Part shown: piece by piece, positions 45,174 to 55,323 of the stretch | Position numbering within the stretch: position 1 is the first letter of the stretch | How the letters are laid out: each line of letters opens with the position of its first letter | Origin: Bacillus sp. AZ43 | Lineage (GTDB): Bacteria > Actinomycetota > Actinomycetes > Mycobacteriales > Geodermatophilaceae | Direction of reading: 5' to 3' | Assembly (NCBI GenBank): GCA_004570425.1 | Contig: SPQJ01000002.1 | Coordinates: 124,001-188,000 of the forward strand | Length of the DNA: 64,000 bases | Translations under genes and position numbers: made by a program | The notes under the pieces: model-generated | What the model saw: only the letters and a program-made list of their open reading frames with translations | Told to the model about the DNA's origin: nothing | Databases searched by the model: none

Positions 45174-46082
45174 GTGATCGAGGTCGTCGACGCGCTGCCG
45201 CCCGCCGACCGCCGGAGCGCGTTCGCCAACGCCCCGATGGGCGTGGCCCTCACCACCCCGGCCGGCGTCCTCGTCGACGTCAACCCGGCCCTGTGCGCGA
45301 TGCTCGGGCGCACCGCTGCCGAGGTGCACGGCCGGTCGGTCCTCGACCTCCTGCACCCCGACTACGTGCCGGCCGCGGCCGACGCGCACGCCTCGTGGAT
45401 CGCCGCGCCCGACCGGCCGATGCGGCTGGAGAGCCGGCTGATGCGGTCCGACGGCGAGGACGTACCCGTCCAGGTCACCGCGTCCTGGGTGCCCGAGGGC
45501 ACCGACGGGGCGGCCGCCCACCTGGTGATGATCGTCGAGGACATCACCGAGCGGAAGGCGCTCGAGGCGCAGCTGGTGCACCGCTCGCTGCACGACCCGC
45601 TGACCGGCCTGCCCAACCGGCTGCTCTTCCAGGACCGGCTCTGGCACGCCCTGGAGCGGGGGCGCCGGGAGAACACCCCGACCTGCGTGCTGATCTGCGA
45701 CCTCGACGGCTTCAAGGCGGTCAACGACGAGCTCGGCCACCCCATGGGGGACCTCGTGCTGGTGACCTTCGCCGAGCGGCTGCGGTCGGTGCTCCGGGCC
45801 AGCGACACCGCGGCCCGGCTGGGCGGCGACGAGTTCAGCATCGTCTGCGAGAACACCGAGCCCGCGGACGCCGAGGTGCTCGCCGACCGGCTGCGCGCGT
45901 CGGTGACCGACCCGCTGGACCTGGCGGGGCAGGCGGTGGAGATCGGGCTGAGCGTCGGCATCGGCTCGGTGGCCGGCGGCGACCACCCCGAGGACGTCTT
46001 CGAGCGGGTCGTCCGGGAGGCCGACGACGCCATGTACGCCGACAAGGCCCGTCGCCGCCGGCCTCCCGGACCGACCGCCTAG
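45174..46082 (+). CDS. PAS-GGDEF diguanylate cyclase
   Basis: The product is 302 residues. GTG 45174 is chosen because GGGAGGTGG lies just upstream; ATG 45147 would add nine residues. A PAS domain (about 15-125, with MLGRTAAEVHGRSVLDLLHPDYV) is followed by a GGDEF domain (about 135-290) with an intact RLGGDEFS active site and DLDGFKAVND metal residues. It would make cyclic di-GMP in response to an unknown PAS signal. No EAL domain is attached. Its stop codon overlaps the convergent MMPL gene stop (CTAG). Confidence 0.9.
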   Translation: MIEVVDALPPADRRSAFANAPMGVALTTPAGVLVDVNPALCAMLGRTAAEVHGRSVLDLLHPDYVPAAADAHASWIAAPDRPMRLESRLMRSDGEDVPVQVTASWVPEGTDGAAAHLVMIVEDITERKALEAQLVHRSLHDPLTGLPNRLLFQDRLWHALERGRRENTPTCVLICDLDGFKAVNDELGHPMGDLVLVTFAERLRSVLRASDTAARLGGDEFSIVCENTEPADAEVLADRLRASVTDPLDLAGQAVEIGLSVGIGSVAGGDHPEDVFERVVREADDAMYADKARRRRPPGPTA

Positions 46083-48325
46083 CGGGCCGAGGTCCCCACC
46101 GGCTCGCGCGGGGTCGGCTCCGGCGCCGCCTGCAGCCGCGCGCCCTCGACGTCCAGGTCGGGGAGGAGCCGGTCCAGCCAGCGGGGCAGCCACCAGGCCG
46201 AGCGGCCCATGAGCGCCAGGACGGCGGGCACGAGCGTCATCCGGACGACGAACGCGTCGATCAGGATCCCGACCGCCAGGCCGAACGCGATGGCCTTGAT
46301 GATCACGTCCTCGATCGTCACGAAGCTGGCGAAGACGGAGAACATGATCAGCGCCGCGGCCACGACGACGCGGGCGGCGTGCCGGGCGCCGGTGACGACG
46401 GCCTCCCGCGGCGCGGCGCCGTGCACGTACTCCTCGCGCATCCGGGAGACGAGGAAGACCTCGTAGTCCATGGCCAGGCCGAACAGGATGGCCATGAGCA
46501 TGATCGGCAGGAAGCTGATCACCGGGCCGGTGGTGGCCACGCCGAACACGTCGGCCAGCCAGCCCCACTGGAAGACCGCGACGACGGCGCCGAACGACGC
46601 GGCCACCGACAGCAGGAAGCCCACGGCCGCCTTCACCGGCACCAGGATCGAGCGGAACACCAGCAGCAGCAGGACCAGCGCCAGCCCGACGACGACGAGC
46701 GCGAAGGGCAGCAGGGCGTCGCCGAGCCGGTCGGACACGTCGATCGCGACGGCGGTCTGGCCGCTGACCGCGAGCTCGGCCCCGGTCTGCGCCTCGAGCT
46801 CGGGCGCGAGGTCGCGGATGTCGCCCACGAGGGCGCTGGTGGCCTCCTCCTGTGGTCCGCTGTCGGGGATCACGCTGACGATCGCGGTGCCGCCGTCGGG
46901 CAGCAGGGTGGGCTGGGCGACGGCGACGTCGTCGAGGCCGCCCTGGAACTCGCCCGGCGTGCCGGTGGGCGTGCCGCCGATCGCCGCGGCGATGGTCCCG
47001 ACCGACCGCTCGGCGGTGGCCGGGTCCAGCCCCTGGACCAGGACCACGAGCGGGCCGTTGAGGCCGGGCCCGAAGTGCTCGCTGATGAGGTCGTAGGTCT
47101 CCCGCTCCGGGCTGCCCTCGGCGGCCGTCGAGTTGTCGGGCAGCGCGAGCTGGAGCTGCGGCGCCGGGATCGCCAGGACCACCAGGCCGGCCAGGACGGC
47201 CAGGACGGTGAGCAGCGGGCGCCGGGTGATCAGCCGGGTCCAGCGGGCGCCCATGGAGCCCCCTGCCCCGGTGGTCTCCGCGGCGTCGGCCGCCTCGCGG
47301 CGGGCGGCGCGGGAGCCGGGCCGGGGGGCGAGGCGCGCGCCGGCGAAGCCGAGCAGCGCGGGGAGCAGGGTGAGCGCGACGAGCACCGCGACCAGGACGG
47401 TGCCGGCCGCGCCGACACCCATGACGGTCAGGAACGGGATGCCGACGACGGCCAGCCCGGAGAGGGCGATGATCACGGTGAGGCCGGCGAACACCACCGC
47501 CGAGCCGGCCGTGCCGACCGCCCGAGCCGTCGACTCCTCGGGGTCCATCCCGGCGGCGAGCTGCGTGCGGTGCCGGGACAGGATGAACAGCGCGTAGTCG
47601 ATGCCGACGGCCAGGCCGATCATCAGGGCGAGGGTGGGGGCGGTCGAGGACAGCGTGACGAGGTTGGAGGTCAGCAGCAGCCCGCCGAGGCCGACGCCGA
47701 TCCCGACCAGCGCGGTCAGCAGGTTCATGCCCGCGGCGAGCAGCGAGCCGAAGGTCATGACGAGGACCAGCACGGCCACGGCGACGCCGACGAACTCCAG
47801 GGGGCCGATGTGGACCCCCGTCGTCCCGAAGGCGTCTCCGCCGACGGAGACCTCCAGGCCGGCCTCCTCGGCCGCCGTGGTGGTGTCCTGCAGGGCGTCG
47901 AGAGTGCCCGGGTCGAGCTCCTCGCGCGGCACGTCGAACGAGACCGTCGCCAGGGCCGCGCCGCCGTCGGGGGCGATGGCCTGGCTCTGGAACGGGCTGG
48001 CCACGCTCTGCACCTGCGGGGTCTCCGCCGCGGTGGCGACGACCTGCTCGATGGCCGCGGCGAAGGCGGGGTCGGCGACGGTGGCGCCGTCAGGGGCGAC
48101 GAAGACGATCTGCGCGCCCGCGCCGCCGGTGCCCGGGGCGACCTGCTCGAGCTGGTCCAGGGCGTCCTGGGATTCCGAGCCCGGGATCGTGAACTCGTCG
48201 TCGAAGGAGTTGCCGAGGGTGACGATCAGGGCGACCACCGCGCCGAGGATCGCCAGCCAGGCGGTCGCGACCACCCCGCGACGGCGGTAGGAGGCGCGGC
48301 CCAGCCGGGCGAGGAGTGCAGCCAT
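46079..48325 (-). CDS. MMPL/RND-family transporter
   Basis: This 748-residue inner-membrane protein is an actinobacterial MMPL-type exporter. Two repeats each have one helix, a large extracytoplasmic domain and then about five helices, roughly 12 in total. LALMIGLAVGIDYALFILSR and LMAILFGLAMDYEVFLVSR are the paired TM4-type motifs with the Asp-Tyr residues of the proton relay. Such pumps export lipids or drugs. The gene follows a TetR repressor gene by 17 nt and is probably controlled by it. The substrate cannot be inferred. Confidence 0.92.
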   Translation of the reverse strand: MAALLARLGRASYRRRGVVATAWLAILGAVVALIVTLGNSFDDEFTIPGSESQDALDQLEQVAPGTGGAGAQIVFVAPDGATVADPAFAAAIEQVVATAAETPQVQSVASPFQSQAIAPDGGAALATVSFDVPREELDPGTLDALQDTTTAAEEAGLEVSVGGDAFGTTGVHIGPLEFVGVAVAVLVLVMTFGSLLAAGMNLLTALVGIGVGLGGLLLTSNLVTLSSTAPTLALMIGLAVGIDYALFILSRHRTQLAAGMDPEESTARAVGTAGSAVVFAGLTVIIALSGLAVVGIPFLTVMGVGAAGTVLVAVLVALTLLPALLGFAGARLAPRPGSRAARREAADAAETTGAGGSMGARWTRLITRRPLLTVLAVLAGLVVLAIPAPQLQLALPDNSTAAEGSPERETYDLISEHFGPGLNGPLVVLVQGLDPATAERSVGTIAAAIGGTPTGTPGEFQGGLDDVAVAQPTLLPDGGTAIVSVIPDSGPQEEATSALVGDIRDLAPELEAQTGAELAVSGQTAVAIDVSDRLGDALLPFALVVVGLALVLLLLVFRSILVPVKAAVGFLLSVAASFGAVVAVFQWGWLADVFGVATTGPVISFLPIMLMAILFGLAMDYEVFLVSRMREEYVHGAAPREAVVTGARHAARVVVAAALIMFSVFASFVTIEDVIIKAIAFGLAVGILIDAFVVRMTLVPAVLALMGRSAWWLPRWLDRLLPDLDVEGARLQAAPEPTPREPVGTSAR

Positions 48326-48342
48326 GGGAAGAGGTCTCCGGA

Positions 48343-48987
48343 TCAGTCGGTCGGTGCGGGGGTGGTGACGGCGGCGCGGAGCAGGAGCAGCAGGGCCGTC
48401 CGCTCGAGTTCGGCGGGATCGGCCGCGTAGGTCGCCCCGGCGCCCGGCAGGGCGGCGAGGACGGCGCCGTCGTGGAGGGCGGCGACGATGGCGGCGAGCT
48501 CGCCGACCGGCAGGGAGAGGCGGACGCCCGACCGGGCCGCCGCGTCCTCGATCAGCTCGGTGAGCCGGGTGCGCAGCCCGGCGGCGTGCTCCTGGAGCGC
48601 CGCGGCGGCCTCGGGGTGCCGGGCGGCGTGCAGCCGGTACTCGGTGAGCACGAGGACCCAGGTGCGGTCGGCCCGGAAGGCCGACAGGCAGCGCTCCACG
48701 GCGAAGGCGACCGGGTCGCTCTCCTGCTCGATGCCGCTCAGCTGCTCCTCGGCGCGGGCCAGCTCGCGGCTCGTCTCGCGCGCGAAGAGCGCGGCGAACA
48801 ACTCGTCCTTGGTGCGGAAGCTGGAGTAGAAGGCGCCGCGGGTGAAGCCGCCGCGCCGGCAGATGTCCTCGACGCTGGCGGCGGCGAAGCCGATCTCGGC
48901 GAAGGTCTGCAGGGCGGCGTCGAGCAGCCGCTCGACGGTCTCCGCGCGGCGCCGCTTGGGCCGCGCGGCCAGCTCCTCCACGGTCAC
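48343..48987 (-). CDS. TetR-family transcriptional regulator
   Basis: I take GTG 48987 as the start (214 residues). The upstream ATG at 49011 lies inside the inverted-repeat operator, so it would require the promoter to sit further out. The helix-turn-helix is about residues 15-60 (ETVERLLDAALQTFAEIGF, GGFTRGAFYSSFRTKDELF). The C-terminal ligand domain is helical and Ala-rich. It precedes the MMPL exporter in the same operon, the usual arrangement for a repressor relieved by the pump's substrate. Confidence 0.88.
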   Translation of the reverse strand: MTVEELAARPKRRRAETVERLLDAALQTFAEIGFAAASVEDICRRGGFTRGAFYSSFRTKDELFAALFARETSRELARAEEQLSGIEQESDPVAFAVERCLSAFRADRTWVLVLTEYRLHAARHPEAAAALQEHAAGLRTRLTELIEDAAARSGVRLSLPVGELAAIVAALHDGAVLAALPGAGATYAADPAELERTALLLLLRAAVTTPAPTD

Positions 48988-48998
48988 GATGCAGAACC

Positions 48999-49026
48999 GT
49001 ATCGGATGCATCCGTGTATCCGATAC
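48999..49026. promoter_or_regulatory. TetR-type operator of the tetR-mmpL operon
   Basis: GTATCGGAT (48999-49007) and ATCCGATAC (49018-49026) form a perfect 9-bp inverted repeat with a 10-bp spacer, just upstream of the repressor coding region. Inside it is the 12-bp palindrome CGGATGCATCCG (49003-49014), and GATGCATC recurs 25 bp further on (49030-49037). Autoregulation is inferred. Confidence 0.65.
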
Positions 49027-49053
49027 AGGGATGCATCGGATGTGGCGCAGCTC

Positions 49054-50133
49054 TCAGCCGGCGCGGCCCCATGCCCGCGCCACCGCCGTGAAGGCGGCCG
49101 CGGCCTGGTCGAGCTCGGCGAGCTCCACGTACTCGTCCCGGGCGTGCATGACGGCGGGCGTGCCCGGGCCCCACACCACGACGGGTGCCCCGCGCACGAC
49201 CGGGGCCAACACCGATGCGTCGGTGAAGTAGGTCGCGGGCGTGTCGCGCACGGGCGCGGGCAGGGTCCCCACCCACGGGTCGTCGGCCGGGGTGCCGACC
49301 GGCGGGAGGTCGACGCGCACCTCCACCTCGGCCACCTCGGGCTGCCCCCGCCACCAGTCGAGCAGCGCGGCGCCGCCGCCCACCGTGCGCTGGTCGACGA
49401 GCACCTCCGCCCGGTCCGGCACCACGTTGGGCACCGTGCCGCCGCTGATCACGCCCGGGTTCCAGGTCTCGGTCCCGAGGAACGGGTCGCTGCGCAGCGG
49501 CAGGCCCTCGCCGGCGCGGGACAGGACGGCCACCAGGTCGAGGACGGCGTTGTGCCCGCGCTCGGGGGTGCTGCCGTGCGCCGCCCGCCCGGCGGTGCGG
49601 ACGGCGAGCCAGAGGGCGCCCTTGTGCCCGAGGACCACCTGGTTGCCGGTGGCCTCCGGCACGACGACCGCCCCGATCCGCTGCTCGGCCACCGCGGCGG
49701 CCGCGGCCAGCGCGCCCTTCGACCCGATCTCCTCGTCGCTGGTGAGCAGCAGCGCGACCGGCGTCCCCGGATCGGCGGCGGCCAGCGCCTCGACCGCGGC
49801 CACCAGGCCGGCCTTCATGTCGCTCGCGCCGCGCCCCCAGAGCCGTCCGCCGTCCACGTCGGCGCCGAACGGGTCGTGCGTCCAGTCCCTGGCGTCCGCG
49901 ACCGGGACGGTGTCCACGTGGCAGGCCAGCAGCAGCTGCGGGCGCGCGGGGTCGGTGGGCGTGCGCAGCAGCGTCCACGGCCGGTCGGCGTCCTCGCCCC
50001 GGACGGCCTCGAGATGCGGGGCTCGCTCCCGCAGCACCTCGGCGACCATGCCCATCAGCTGCCGCTGCGGGGCCGGGTTCCCCGAGACGGTGGGCCACCG
50101 CACCAGCTCCTGCAGCAGCTCGAGGGTCTCCAC
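49054..50133 (-). CDS. M20-family metallopeptidase/deacylase (ArgE/DapE-like)
   Basis: This 359-residue zinc hydrolase has ACHVDTVP (metal His) near residue 71, SDMKAGLVAA (bridging Asp), TSDEEIGSKGA (catalytic Glu and metal Glu) and the lid-domain histidine in GRAAHGSTPERG. M20 enzymes remove acyl groups from amino acids or cleave dipeptides; ArgE, DapE and carboxypeptidase G2 are relatives, and substrate cannot be chosen here. The GTG 50133 start follows the phosphoglucomutase stop by 1 nt, suggesting co-expression, though no metabolic link is obvious. Confidence 0.88.
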   Translation of the reverse strand: METLELLQELVRWPTVSGNPAPQRQLMGMVAEVLRERAPHLEAVRGEDADRPWTLLRTPTDPARPQLLLACHVDTVPVADARDWTHDPFGADVDGGRLWGRGASDMKAGLVAAVEALAAADPGTPVALLLTSDEEIGSKGALAAAAAVAEQRIGAVVVPEATGNQVVLGHKGALWLAVRTAGRAAHGSTPERGHNAVLDLVAVLSRAGEGLPLRSDPFLGTETWNPGVISGGTVPNVVPDRAEVLVDQRTVGGGAALLDWWRGQPEVAEVEVRVDLPPVGTPADDPWVGTLPAPVRDTPATYFTDASVLAPVVRGAPVVVWGPGTPAVMHARDEYVELAELDQAAAAFTAVARAWGRAG

Positions 50134-50134
50134 G

Positions 50135-51769
50135 TCAGCCGCCCAGCGCCTGGCCGACCACGGCCCGGGCCTCGTCCTGGACCTGGGCGAGGTGCTCGGG
50201 GCCGCGGAAGGACTCGGCGTAGATCTTGTAGACGTCCTCCGTGCCGGACGGGCGCGCCGCGAACCAGGCGTTCTCCGTGGTCACCTTCAGCCCGCCGATC
50301 GGGGCGTCGTTGCCGGGTGCGCGGGTGAGCTTCGCGGTGATCGGCTCGCCGGCGAGCTCCGTGGCGGTCACGTCGTCCGGGGAGAGCCGGCTCAGCGCCG
50401 CCTTCTGCTGCCGGTCCGCGGGGGCGTCGATCCGGGCGTAGGCGGAGACGCCGAAGTGGTCGGTCAGCTGCTTGTGCAGCCTGGACGGCGAGCGGCCGGT
50501 GACCGCCTGGACCTCCGCCGCCAGCAGCGCGAGCAGGATGCCGTCCTTGTCCGTGGTCCAGACGCCCCCGTCGCGGCGGAGGAACGAGGCCCCCGCCGAC
50601 TCCTCACCGCCGAAGCCCACCGAGCCGTCGAGCAGGCCGGGCACGAACCACTTGAAGCCGACCGGCACCTCGACCAGCCGCCGGCCGAGGTCGGCGACGA
50701 CCCGGTCGATCAGCGAGCTCGAGACGAGCGTCTTGCCCACCGCGGTCGCCGGGGACCACCCGGGCCGGTGGCTGAGCAGGTAGGCGATCGCGACGGCCAG
50801 AAAGTGGTTGGGGTTCATCAGGCCGCCGTCGGGGGTGACGATGCCGTGCCGGTCGGCGTCGGCGTCGTTGCCGGTGGCGATCTGGAACTCGTCCTTGCGG
50901 TGGACCAGGGAGGCCATGGCCGACGGCGACGAGCAGTCCATCCGGATCTTGCCGTCCCAGTCCAGGGTCATGAACCGCCAGGTGGGGTCGACCAGCGGGT
51001 TGACCACGGTGAGGTCGAGGCGGTGCCGCTCGGCGATCGCCGCCCAGTAGTCGACGCTGGCGCCGCCGAGCGGGTCGGCGCCGATGCGCACGCCGGCGTC
51101 GCGGATCGCGGCCAGGTCGACCACGTCGGGCAGGTCGTCGACGTACGCGCCGAGGAAGTCGTAGCGCTGCGCCGCGGCGCGCGCCTGCTCCAGGGGCACC
51201 CGGCGCACCCCGGTCAGGCCGGCCCGCAGCAGGTCGTTCGCCCGGCCGGCGATCCAGCCCGTGGCGTCGGTGTCGGCCGGGCCGCCGTGCGGCGGGTTGT
51301 ACTTGAACCCGCCGTCGCGCGGCGGGTTGTGCGACGGGGTGACGACGATGCCGTCGGCCAGGCCGGTGGTCCTCCCGCGATTGGCGGTGAGGATCGCGTG
51401 GCTCACGGCGGGCGTGGGCGTGTACCGCTCCCCGGCGTCGACCAGGACCGTCACGTCGTTGGCCGCGAGGACCTCCAGCGCCGTCGCCCAGGCCGGCTCG
51501 GACAGCCCGTGGGTGTCGCGGCCGAGGAACAGCGGCCCGTCGATGCCCTGCCCCGCCCGGTACTCGCAGATGGCCTGCGTGGTGGCCAGGATGTGCGGCT
51601 CGTTGAAGGCGGCGTCGAAGCTGGAGCCGCGGTGGCCCGAGGTGCCGAAGACGACCTGCTGCGCCGGCTCGGCCGGATCGGGCTCGACCGTGTAGTAGGC
51701 CGTGACCAGCGCCGCCACGTCCACGAGGTCGCTGGGCTCGGCGGGCCGTCCGGCGCGCGGGTCGCTCAT
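50135..51769 (-). CDS. pgm: Phosphoglucomutase (alpha-D-glucose phosphate-specific)
   Basis: The enzyme interconverts glucose-1- and glucose-6-phosphate. The length is 544 residues, normal for the family. The phosphoserine loop is in [17 protein letters not shown] near residue 145. FGTSGHRG is near residue 42, the metal loop [10 protein letters not shown] near 295, the sugar-binding FGGEESAG near 390, and the phosphate-binding [10 protein letters not shown] at the end. It connects glycogen/trehalose precursors with glycolysis. Confidence 0.94.
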   Translation of the reverse strand: MSDPRAGRPAEPSDLVDVAALVTAYYTVEPDPAEPAQQVVFGTSGHRGSSFDAAFNEPHILATTQAICEYRAGQGIDGPLFLGRDTHGLSEPAWATALEVLAANDVTVLVDAGERYTPTPAVSHAILTANRGRTTGLADGIVVTPSHNPPRDGGFKYNPPHGGPADTDATGWIAGRANDLLRAGLTGVRRVPLEQARAAAQRYDFLGAYVDDLPDVVDLAAIRDAGVRIGADPLGGASVDYWAAIAERHRLDLTVVNPLVDPTWRFMTLDWDGKIRMDCSSPSAMASLVHRKDEFQIATGNDADADRHGIVTPDGGLMNPNHFLAVAIAYLLSHRPGWSPATAVGKTLVSSSLIDRVVADLGRRLVEVPVGFKWFVPGLLDGSVGFGGEESAGASFLRRDGGVWTTDKDGILLALLAAEVQAVTGRSPSRLHKQLTDHFGVSAYARIDAPADRQQKAALSRLSPDDVTATELAGEPITAKLTRAPGNDAPIGGLKVTTENAWFAARPSGTEDVYKIYAESFRGPEHLAQVQDEARAVVGQALGG

Positions 51770-51812
51770 GCGCTGATCTTGACCCGCCGGGCGGCGCCGC
51801 GCGCGCCCGGAC

Positions 51813-52229
51813 CTAGTAGGTGGTCGCCGCCGCCAGCCCGAACACCAGCACGAGCACGAGGAACCCGATCCCCACCCAGCCGAGCACGATGCCGGCGATC
51901 GCCATGCCGTTGCCGGCCTCGTTGCGCTCGCGGATCTGGTTGCGGGCGACGTAACCGAAGACCAGCGCGAGGACGCTGCCGATCCAGTAGATCCACAGGA
52001 TGCCGAGCACCATCGAGGCGATGGCGAGGCCGTTGGTGCGCTGCGGCGGCTGGTACGGGTAGCCGTAGCCGTACGGCTGGCCGTAGGGACCGGGCTGCCC
52101 GTACGGCGCGGTCGGGTAGCCCTGGGCCGGCGGGTAGCCGCCGTACTGGTTCGGGTCCTGGCCCGCGGGGGGCTGCTGGCCCCACGGTTCGGGGGCGCCG
52201 CCGTGCTGCGGTCCGCCGTGCGACGTCAT
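51813..52229 (-). CDS. DUF4190-type membrane protein with Pro/Tyr/Gly-rich N-terminus
   Basis: The product is 138 residues. The first 65 residues are a Pro/Gly/Tyr/Gln-rich low-complexity region with repeated PYGQP units. Two membrane helices follow (about 68-92 and 110-132), joined by [13 protein letters not shown], the standard DUF4190 pattern. Function unknown; such proteins are abundant in actinobacteria. Confidence 0.75.
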   Translation of the reverse strand: MTSHGGPQHGGAPEPWGQQPPAGQDPNQYGGYPPAQGYPTAPYGQPGPYGQPYGYGYPYQPPQRTNGLAIASMVLGILWIYWIGSVLALVFGYVARNQIRERNEAGNGMAIAGIVLGWVGIGFLVLVLVFGLAAATTY

Positions 52230-52322
52230 GTCCTCGTCCTCCGCGTTGCCGACAGGCCGTCCGCCGGTCCGGCGGAACTGTACGAGCCGGTTCCGTCGGC
52301 CGGGGACCGACCCGCCGACGCG

Positions 52323-52658
52323 TCAGGCGTCCCGCGGCGCGTACATGATCAGCGCGACGCCGGCCAGGCAGACCAGGGCGCCGGCCACGTCCCAGCGGTC
52401 GGGGCGGAAGCCGTCGACGACCATCCCCCACGCCAGCGAGCCGGCGACGAAGACGCCGCCGTAGGCGGCGAGGATCCGGCCGAAGTTCGCGTCGGGCTGC
52501 AGGGTCGCGACTAGGCCGTAGAGCCCGAGCGCGATCACGCCGGCGCCGATCCACAGCCAGCCGCGGTGCTCGCGGACGCCCTGCCAGACCAGCCAGGCGC
52601 CGCCGATCTCGGCGAGCGCGGCCAGGGCGAACAGCACCAGCGAGCGGGTGACCGTCAC
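52323..52658 (-). CDS. YnfA/UPF0060 family membrane protein
   Basis: This 111-residue small multidrug-resistance-like protein has four membrane helices. [18 protein letters not shown] at the N-terminus and [19 protein letters not shown] carry the family pattern. Its GTG start overlaps the alpha/beta hydrolase stop by 4 nt. The family is thought to be related to EmrE-type exporters; substrate unknown. Confidence 0.85.
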   Translation of the reverse strand: MTVTRSLVLFALAALAEIGGAWLVWQGVREHRGWLWIGAGVIALGLYGLVATLQPDANFGRILAAYGGVFVAGSLAWGMVVDGFRPDRWDVAGALVCLAGVALIMYAPRDA

Positions 52659-53503
52659 TCCACGCGCTCCAGGAACCGGCGGAGCGTCTCCAGGAAGACC
52701 TCGGGCTGCTCGGAGTGCACCCAGTGGCCGGCGTTCTTGATGCGGACCAGGCGGGTGGCGGGGAACAGGGCGTCCATGTGCGGACGGTCCTCGTCGAGCA
52801 CGTAGGTGGAGTTCGCGCCGGCGATCCAGAGGACCGGCCCGTCGAACGTCGCCCCGGGCGGCGGGTCCGGGAAGCCGCGCAGCTCGCCGAGGTCGCGCTC
52901 GAGCAGCTCGAGGTTGAGGCGCCAGCGCCAGCCGCCGTCGTCCCCGAGGCCCTCGCGGACCAGGCTCTGCAGCAGGAAGCTGCGCACCATCCGGCTGGGG
53001 ACGGCCTCCGCCAGGGCGGCGTCGGCGTCCTGGCGGCTGGTGAGCGTGTCGAGGTCCATGGCCCGCATCGCGGCGATGAAGGCCGCGAACGGGGAGGCCT
53101 CCTCGTCCGGGTCGTCGGTGCGGCCGCCCTGCAGCGGGTACTCGACCGGGGCGATGTCGACGACGACGAGCGCGCGCAGCAGCTCGGGCCGGCGCAGGGC
53201 CAGCTGCATCGCCACCTTGCCGCCCATCGAGTGGCCGACCAGCGTCACCGGCTCCCCGAAGCTCTCCAGCTCGGCGGCGAGCAGCTCGGCCATGTCGAGG
53301 TAGTCGACGCGGTCGGTCCACGGCGAGTGCCCGTGGTTGGGCAGGTCGACCAGGGTGACCCGGTGGCCGTCGGCGAGCCCCTTCGCGATCGTCGTCCAGT
53401 TCTTGCCCTGGCCGAACAGGCCGTGCACGAAGACGACGCGGGGCCCGGCGTCGCCGAGGGTGCGCGACGCGAGGCGTTCGTCCTCGCCCACGTCGCCGGT
53501 CAC
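52655..53503 (-). CDS. Alpha/beta-fold hydrolase (YbfF-like)
   Basis: The protein is 282 residues, starting at GTG 53503. The oxyanion region is [12 protein letters not shown] near residue 26. The nucleophile is Ser in [13 protein letters not shown] near residue 95, and the catalytic His is in [13 protein letters not shown] close to the C-terminus. The pattern resembles the YbfF esterase group. It is divergent from the helicase gene with 65 bp between starts. Confidence 0.85.
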   Translation of the reverse strand: MTGDVGEDERLASRTLGDAGPRVVFVHGLFGQGKNWTTIAKGLADGHRVTLVDLPNHGHSPWTDRVDYLDMAELLAAELESFGEPVTLVGHSMGGKVAMQLALRRPELLRALVVVDIAPVEYPLQGGRTDDPDEEASPFAAFIAAMRAMDLDTLTSRQDADAALAEAVPSRMVRSFLLQSLVREGLGDDGGWRWRLNLELLERDLGELRGFPDPPPGATFDGPVLWIAGANSTYVLDEDRPHMDALFPATRLVRIKNAGHWVHSEQPEVFLETLRRFLERVE

Positions 53504-53568
53504 CCGGCGATTCCACCACGTCCCGTCGGTGCCGCCGCCTACCGTGCCCGGGGACGAGGGGGAGAACC

Positions 53569-55287
53569 ATGCCCGGACGACGGCGGCGCGGCACCACGAC
53601 GACGAGCCGCAGCAGCACGACCAGGAAGCGCGGCACCACGCCTGCACGCTCGAGGAAGCCCGCGCCGGAGACGCCGGTCGCCGGCCCGGGGGAGCGGGTG
53701 TGGGTGCTGGCGGTGCCGTTCCGCGCGCCCGCGCCCGGCGCCGTGTGGCACCCGGGGCTGCAGGCGCACGTGTGGGTGGGCGCGGAGCTGCCGGCCGAGC
53801 TCGCGCCCTACGACCCGCCGCCGTACACCTTCGAGCGCTTCCTGGAGGACGAGCTCAACGACAAGCCGCGGCCGATCCCGCTGGCCCGGCCGATGACGCC
53901 GCGCGACCAGCAGTGCGACGGCGCCGACGCGGTGGCCGCGCACGCGGCGGCCGGCGGCCGGGTGTTCCTGCTCGGCGACGACCCCGGCGTCGGCAAGACC
54001 GGGACGGCGATCCTCGCGGTCAAGGCGATCGCCGAGCAGCGCGACGTCTCCACCGTCCTGGTGGTCGCCGACCGGCCCGCCGCGATCACCATCCCGCACT
54101 GGGCGCGGTCGATCGCCGGCTTCGGCGACGGCGGTCTGCGCTGGTGCATCACCACCTGGGACCGGCTGGCCAAGGTGGCGAAGCTGCGGTTCGACGTCGT
54201 CGTCGCCGACGAGGCGCACATGGTGCGGCACACGACGACGCAGCGGTGGAAGCACTGGAAGGCCGTCTCCGGCGCCGGCCGGGTGAAGGACGCGCCGTAC
54301 GTGCTGGCCTGCACCGCCACCCCGGCACACACCCCGCTGGAGCTGCCGTACCTGGCGCCGGAGTTCGCCGCCGCGCACGGTGGGTCGGTCCGCGAGTGGG
54401 CCGACCTGCCCAAGCAGCTCGAGGCGCACGGGTTCCACGTGGAACGTGGCCGCTACGGCTGGCAGTGGACCGAGGACGCCGACGCCCGGCGGGCGGACCT
54501 GGCGCGGCTGCAGTCCTGGCTCACCGACGCCGACCCACCGGCCTCGCTGCACCGCCCGGCGCCCTGGGGCCCGGTGTCGGTGACCGGCGCGCCGGTCGCG
54601 CTGACGCCGGCCGAGCGCGCCTCGTACGAGGCGGAGTGGTCGGAGTTCCGGGCCGAGATGCGGCTCGCGCGCAAGGGCCGGCAGACCGCGCGCGGCCGGG
54701 CGGCGCTGCTGCGGTTCCGCCAGAAGGCGGGGCTGATCCGCGTGCAGGCCACCGTCGACTGGGTCAGGGCGCAGGTGGAGGCCGAGCGGCAGGTCGCGGT
54801 CTCGGTGGAGTTCGTCGAGACGGCGGCCGACCCGATCCGCGAGGCGCTGCTCGACGCCGGCGTCCCGGTCGCGAGCATCTACGGCCGCGACCGCTTCGAC
54901 GTCGAGGCCGAGCGGCTGCGCTTCCAGCGCGGCGAGGCGCGGGTGTGCGTGTTCACCGTGACCGCGTCGATCTCGCTGCACGCCGGCGAGCTGCTGCCCG
55001 ACGGCCGGAGCGCGTCGGAGACGCCGCGCGTCGGGTTGTTCCACCAGCCGCGGTTCTCCGGCATCCAGGCACGGCAGGTCACCGGCCGCACGCACCGCGA
55101 CGGCAAGGCCTCGCCCTGGCGGATCGCCTTCGCCGAGGACACCGTCGAGGAGCAGATCGCCCGCGTCATGGTGGAGCGGCTGGCGATCAGCGGCTCGGCG
55201 GCCGGCGCGGACACGTCGTCGCTGCGGGAGATCGCCGAGCTGCTCGACGCCGACTGGCTGCCCTCCGCCGCCCTCAGCGACGGCTGA
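53569..55287 (+). CDS. Orphan SF2 DEAH-type (SNF2-like) helicase
   Basis: The product is 572 residues. A basic, Thr/Ser/Arg-rich tail (residues 1-38) is followed by a unique segment of about 80 residues and the helicase core. Motif I is [12 protein letters not shown] near residue 139, motif [10 protein letters not shown] (DEAH) near 218, motif [11 protein letters not shown], and motif [13 protein letters not shown] near 505. The gene is not next to a nuclease or methyltransferase, so it is not an obvious restriction or defence component. It may act in DNA or RNA remodelling. It is followed by an MmcQ-like gene 36 nt away. Confidence 0.8.
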   Translation: MPGRRRRGTTTTSRSSTTRKRGTTPARSRKPAPETPVAGPGERVWVLAVPFRAPAPGAVWHPGLQAHVWVGAELPAELAPYDPPPYTFERFLEDELNDKPRPIPLARPMTPRDQQCDGADAVAAHAAAGGRVFLLGDDPGVGKTGTAILAVKAIAEQRDVSTVLVVADRPAAITIPHWARSIAGFGDGGLRWCITTWDRLAKVAKLRFDVVVADEAHMVRHTTTQRWKHWKAVSGAGRVKDAPYVLACTATPAHTPLELPYLAPEFAAAHGGSVREWADLPKQLEAHGFHVERGRYGWQWTEDADARRADLARLQSWLTDADPPASLHRPAPWGPVSVTGAPVALTPAERASYEAEWSEFRAEMRLARKGRQTARGRAALLRFRQKAGLIRVQATVDWVRAQVEAERQVAVSVEFVETAADPIREALLDAGVPVASIYGRDRFDVEAERLRFQRGEARVCVFTVTASISLHAGELLPDGRSASETPRVGLFHQPRFSGIQARQVTGRTHRDGKASPWRIAFAEDTVEEQIARVMVERLAISGSAAGADTSSLREIAELLDADWLPSAALSDG

Positions 55288-55323
55288 GCGGTCGCACGGG
55301 CGGTCGAGAGGGAGAAGGACGGG

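Noticed and set aside
44372-48430. Very long plus-strand open frame (over 1,300 codons)
   Set aside because: It runs antisense through HMG-CoA lyase, MMPL and TetR genes whose motifs are clear; long shadow frames are expected at this G+C content.
48325-50098. Extension of the MMPL frame upstream through TetR and M20 genes
   Set aside because: The frame is open but the product before MAALLARLG is Arg/Gly-rich nonsense; TetR and M20 motifs lie in other frames.
53569-55287. Helicase as part of a known defence system
   Set aside because: No nuclease, methyltransferase, protease, toxin or transmembrane effector is adjacent, so a defence label would be unsupported.
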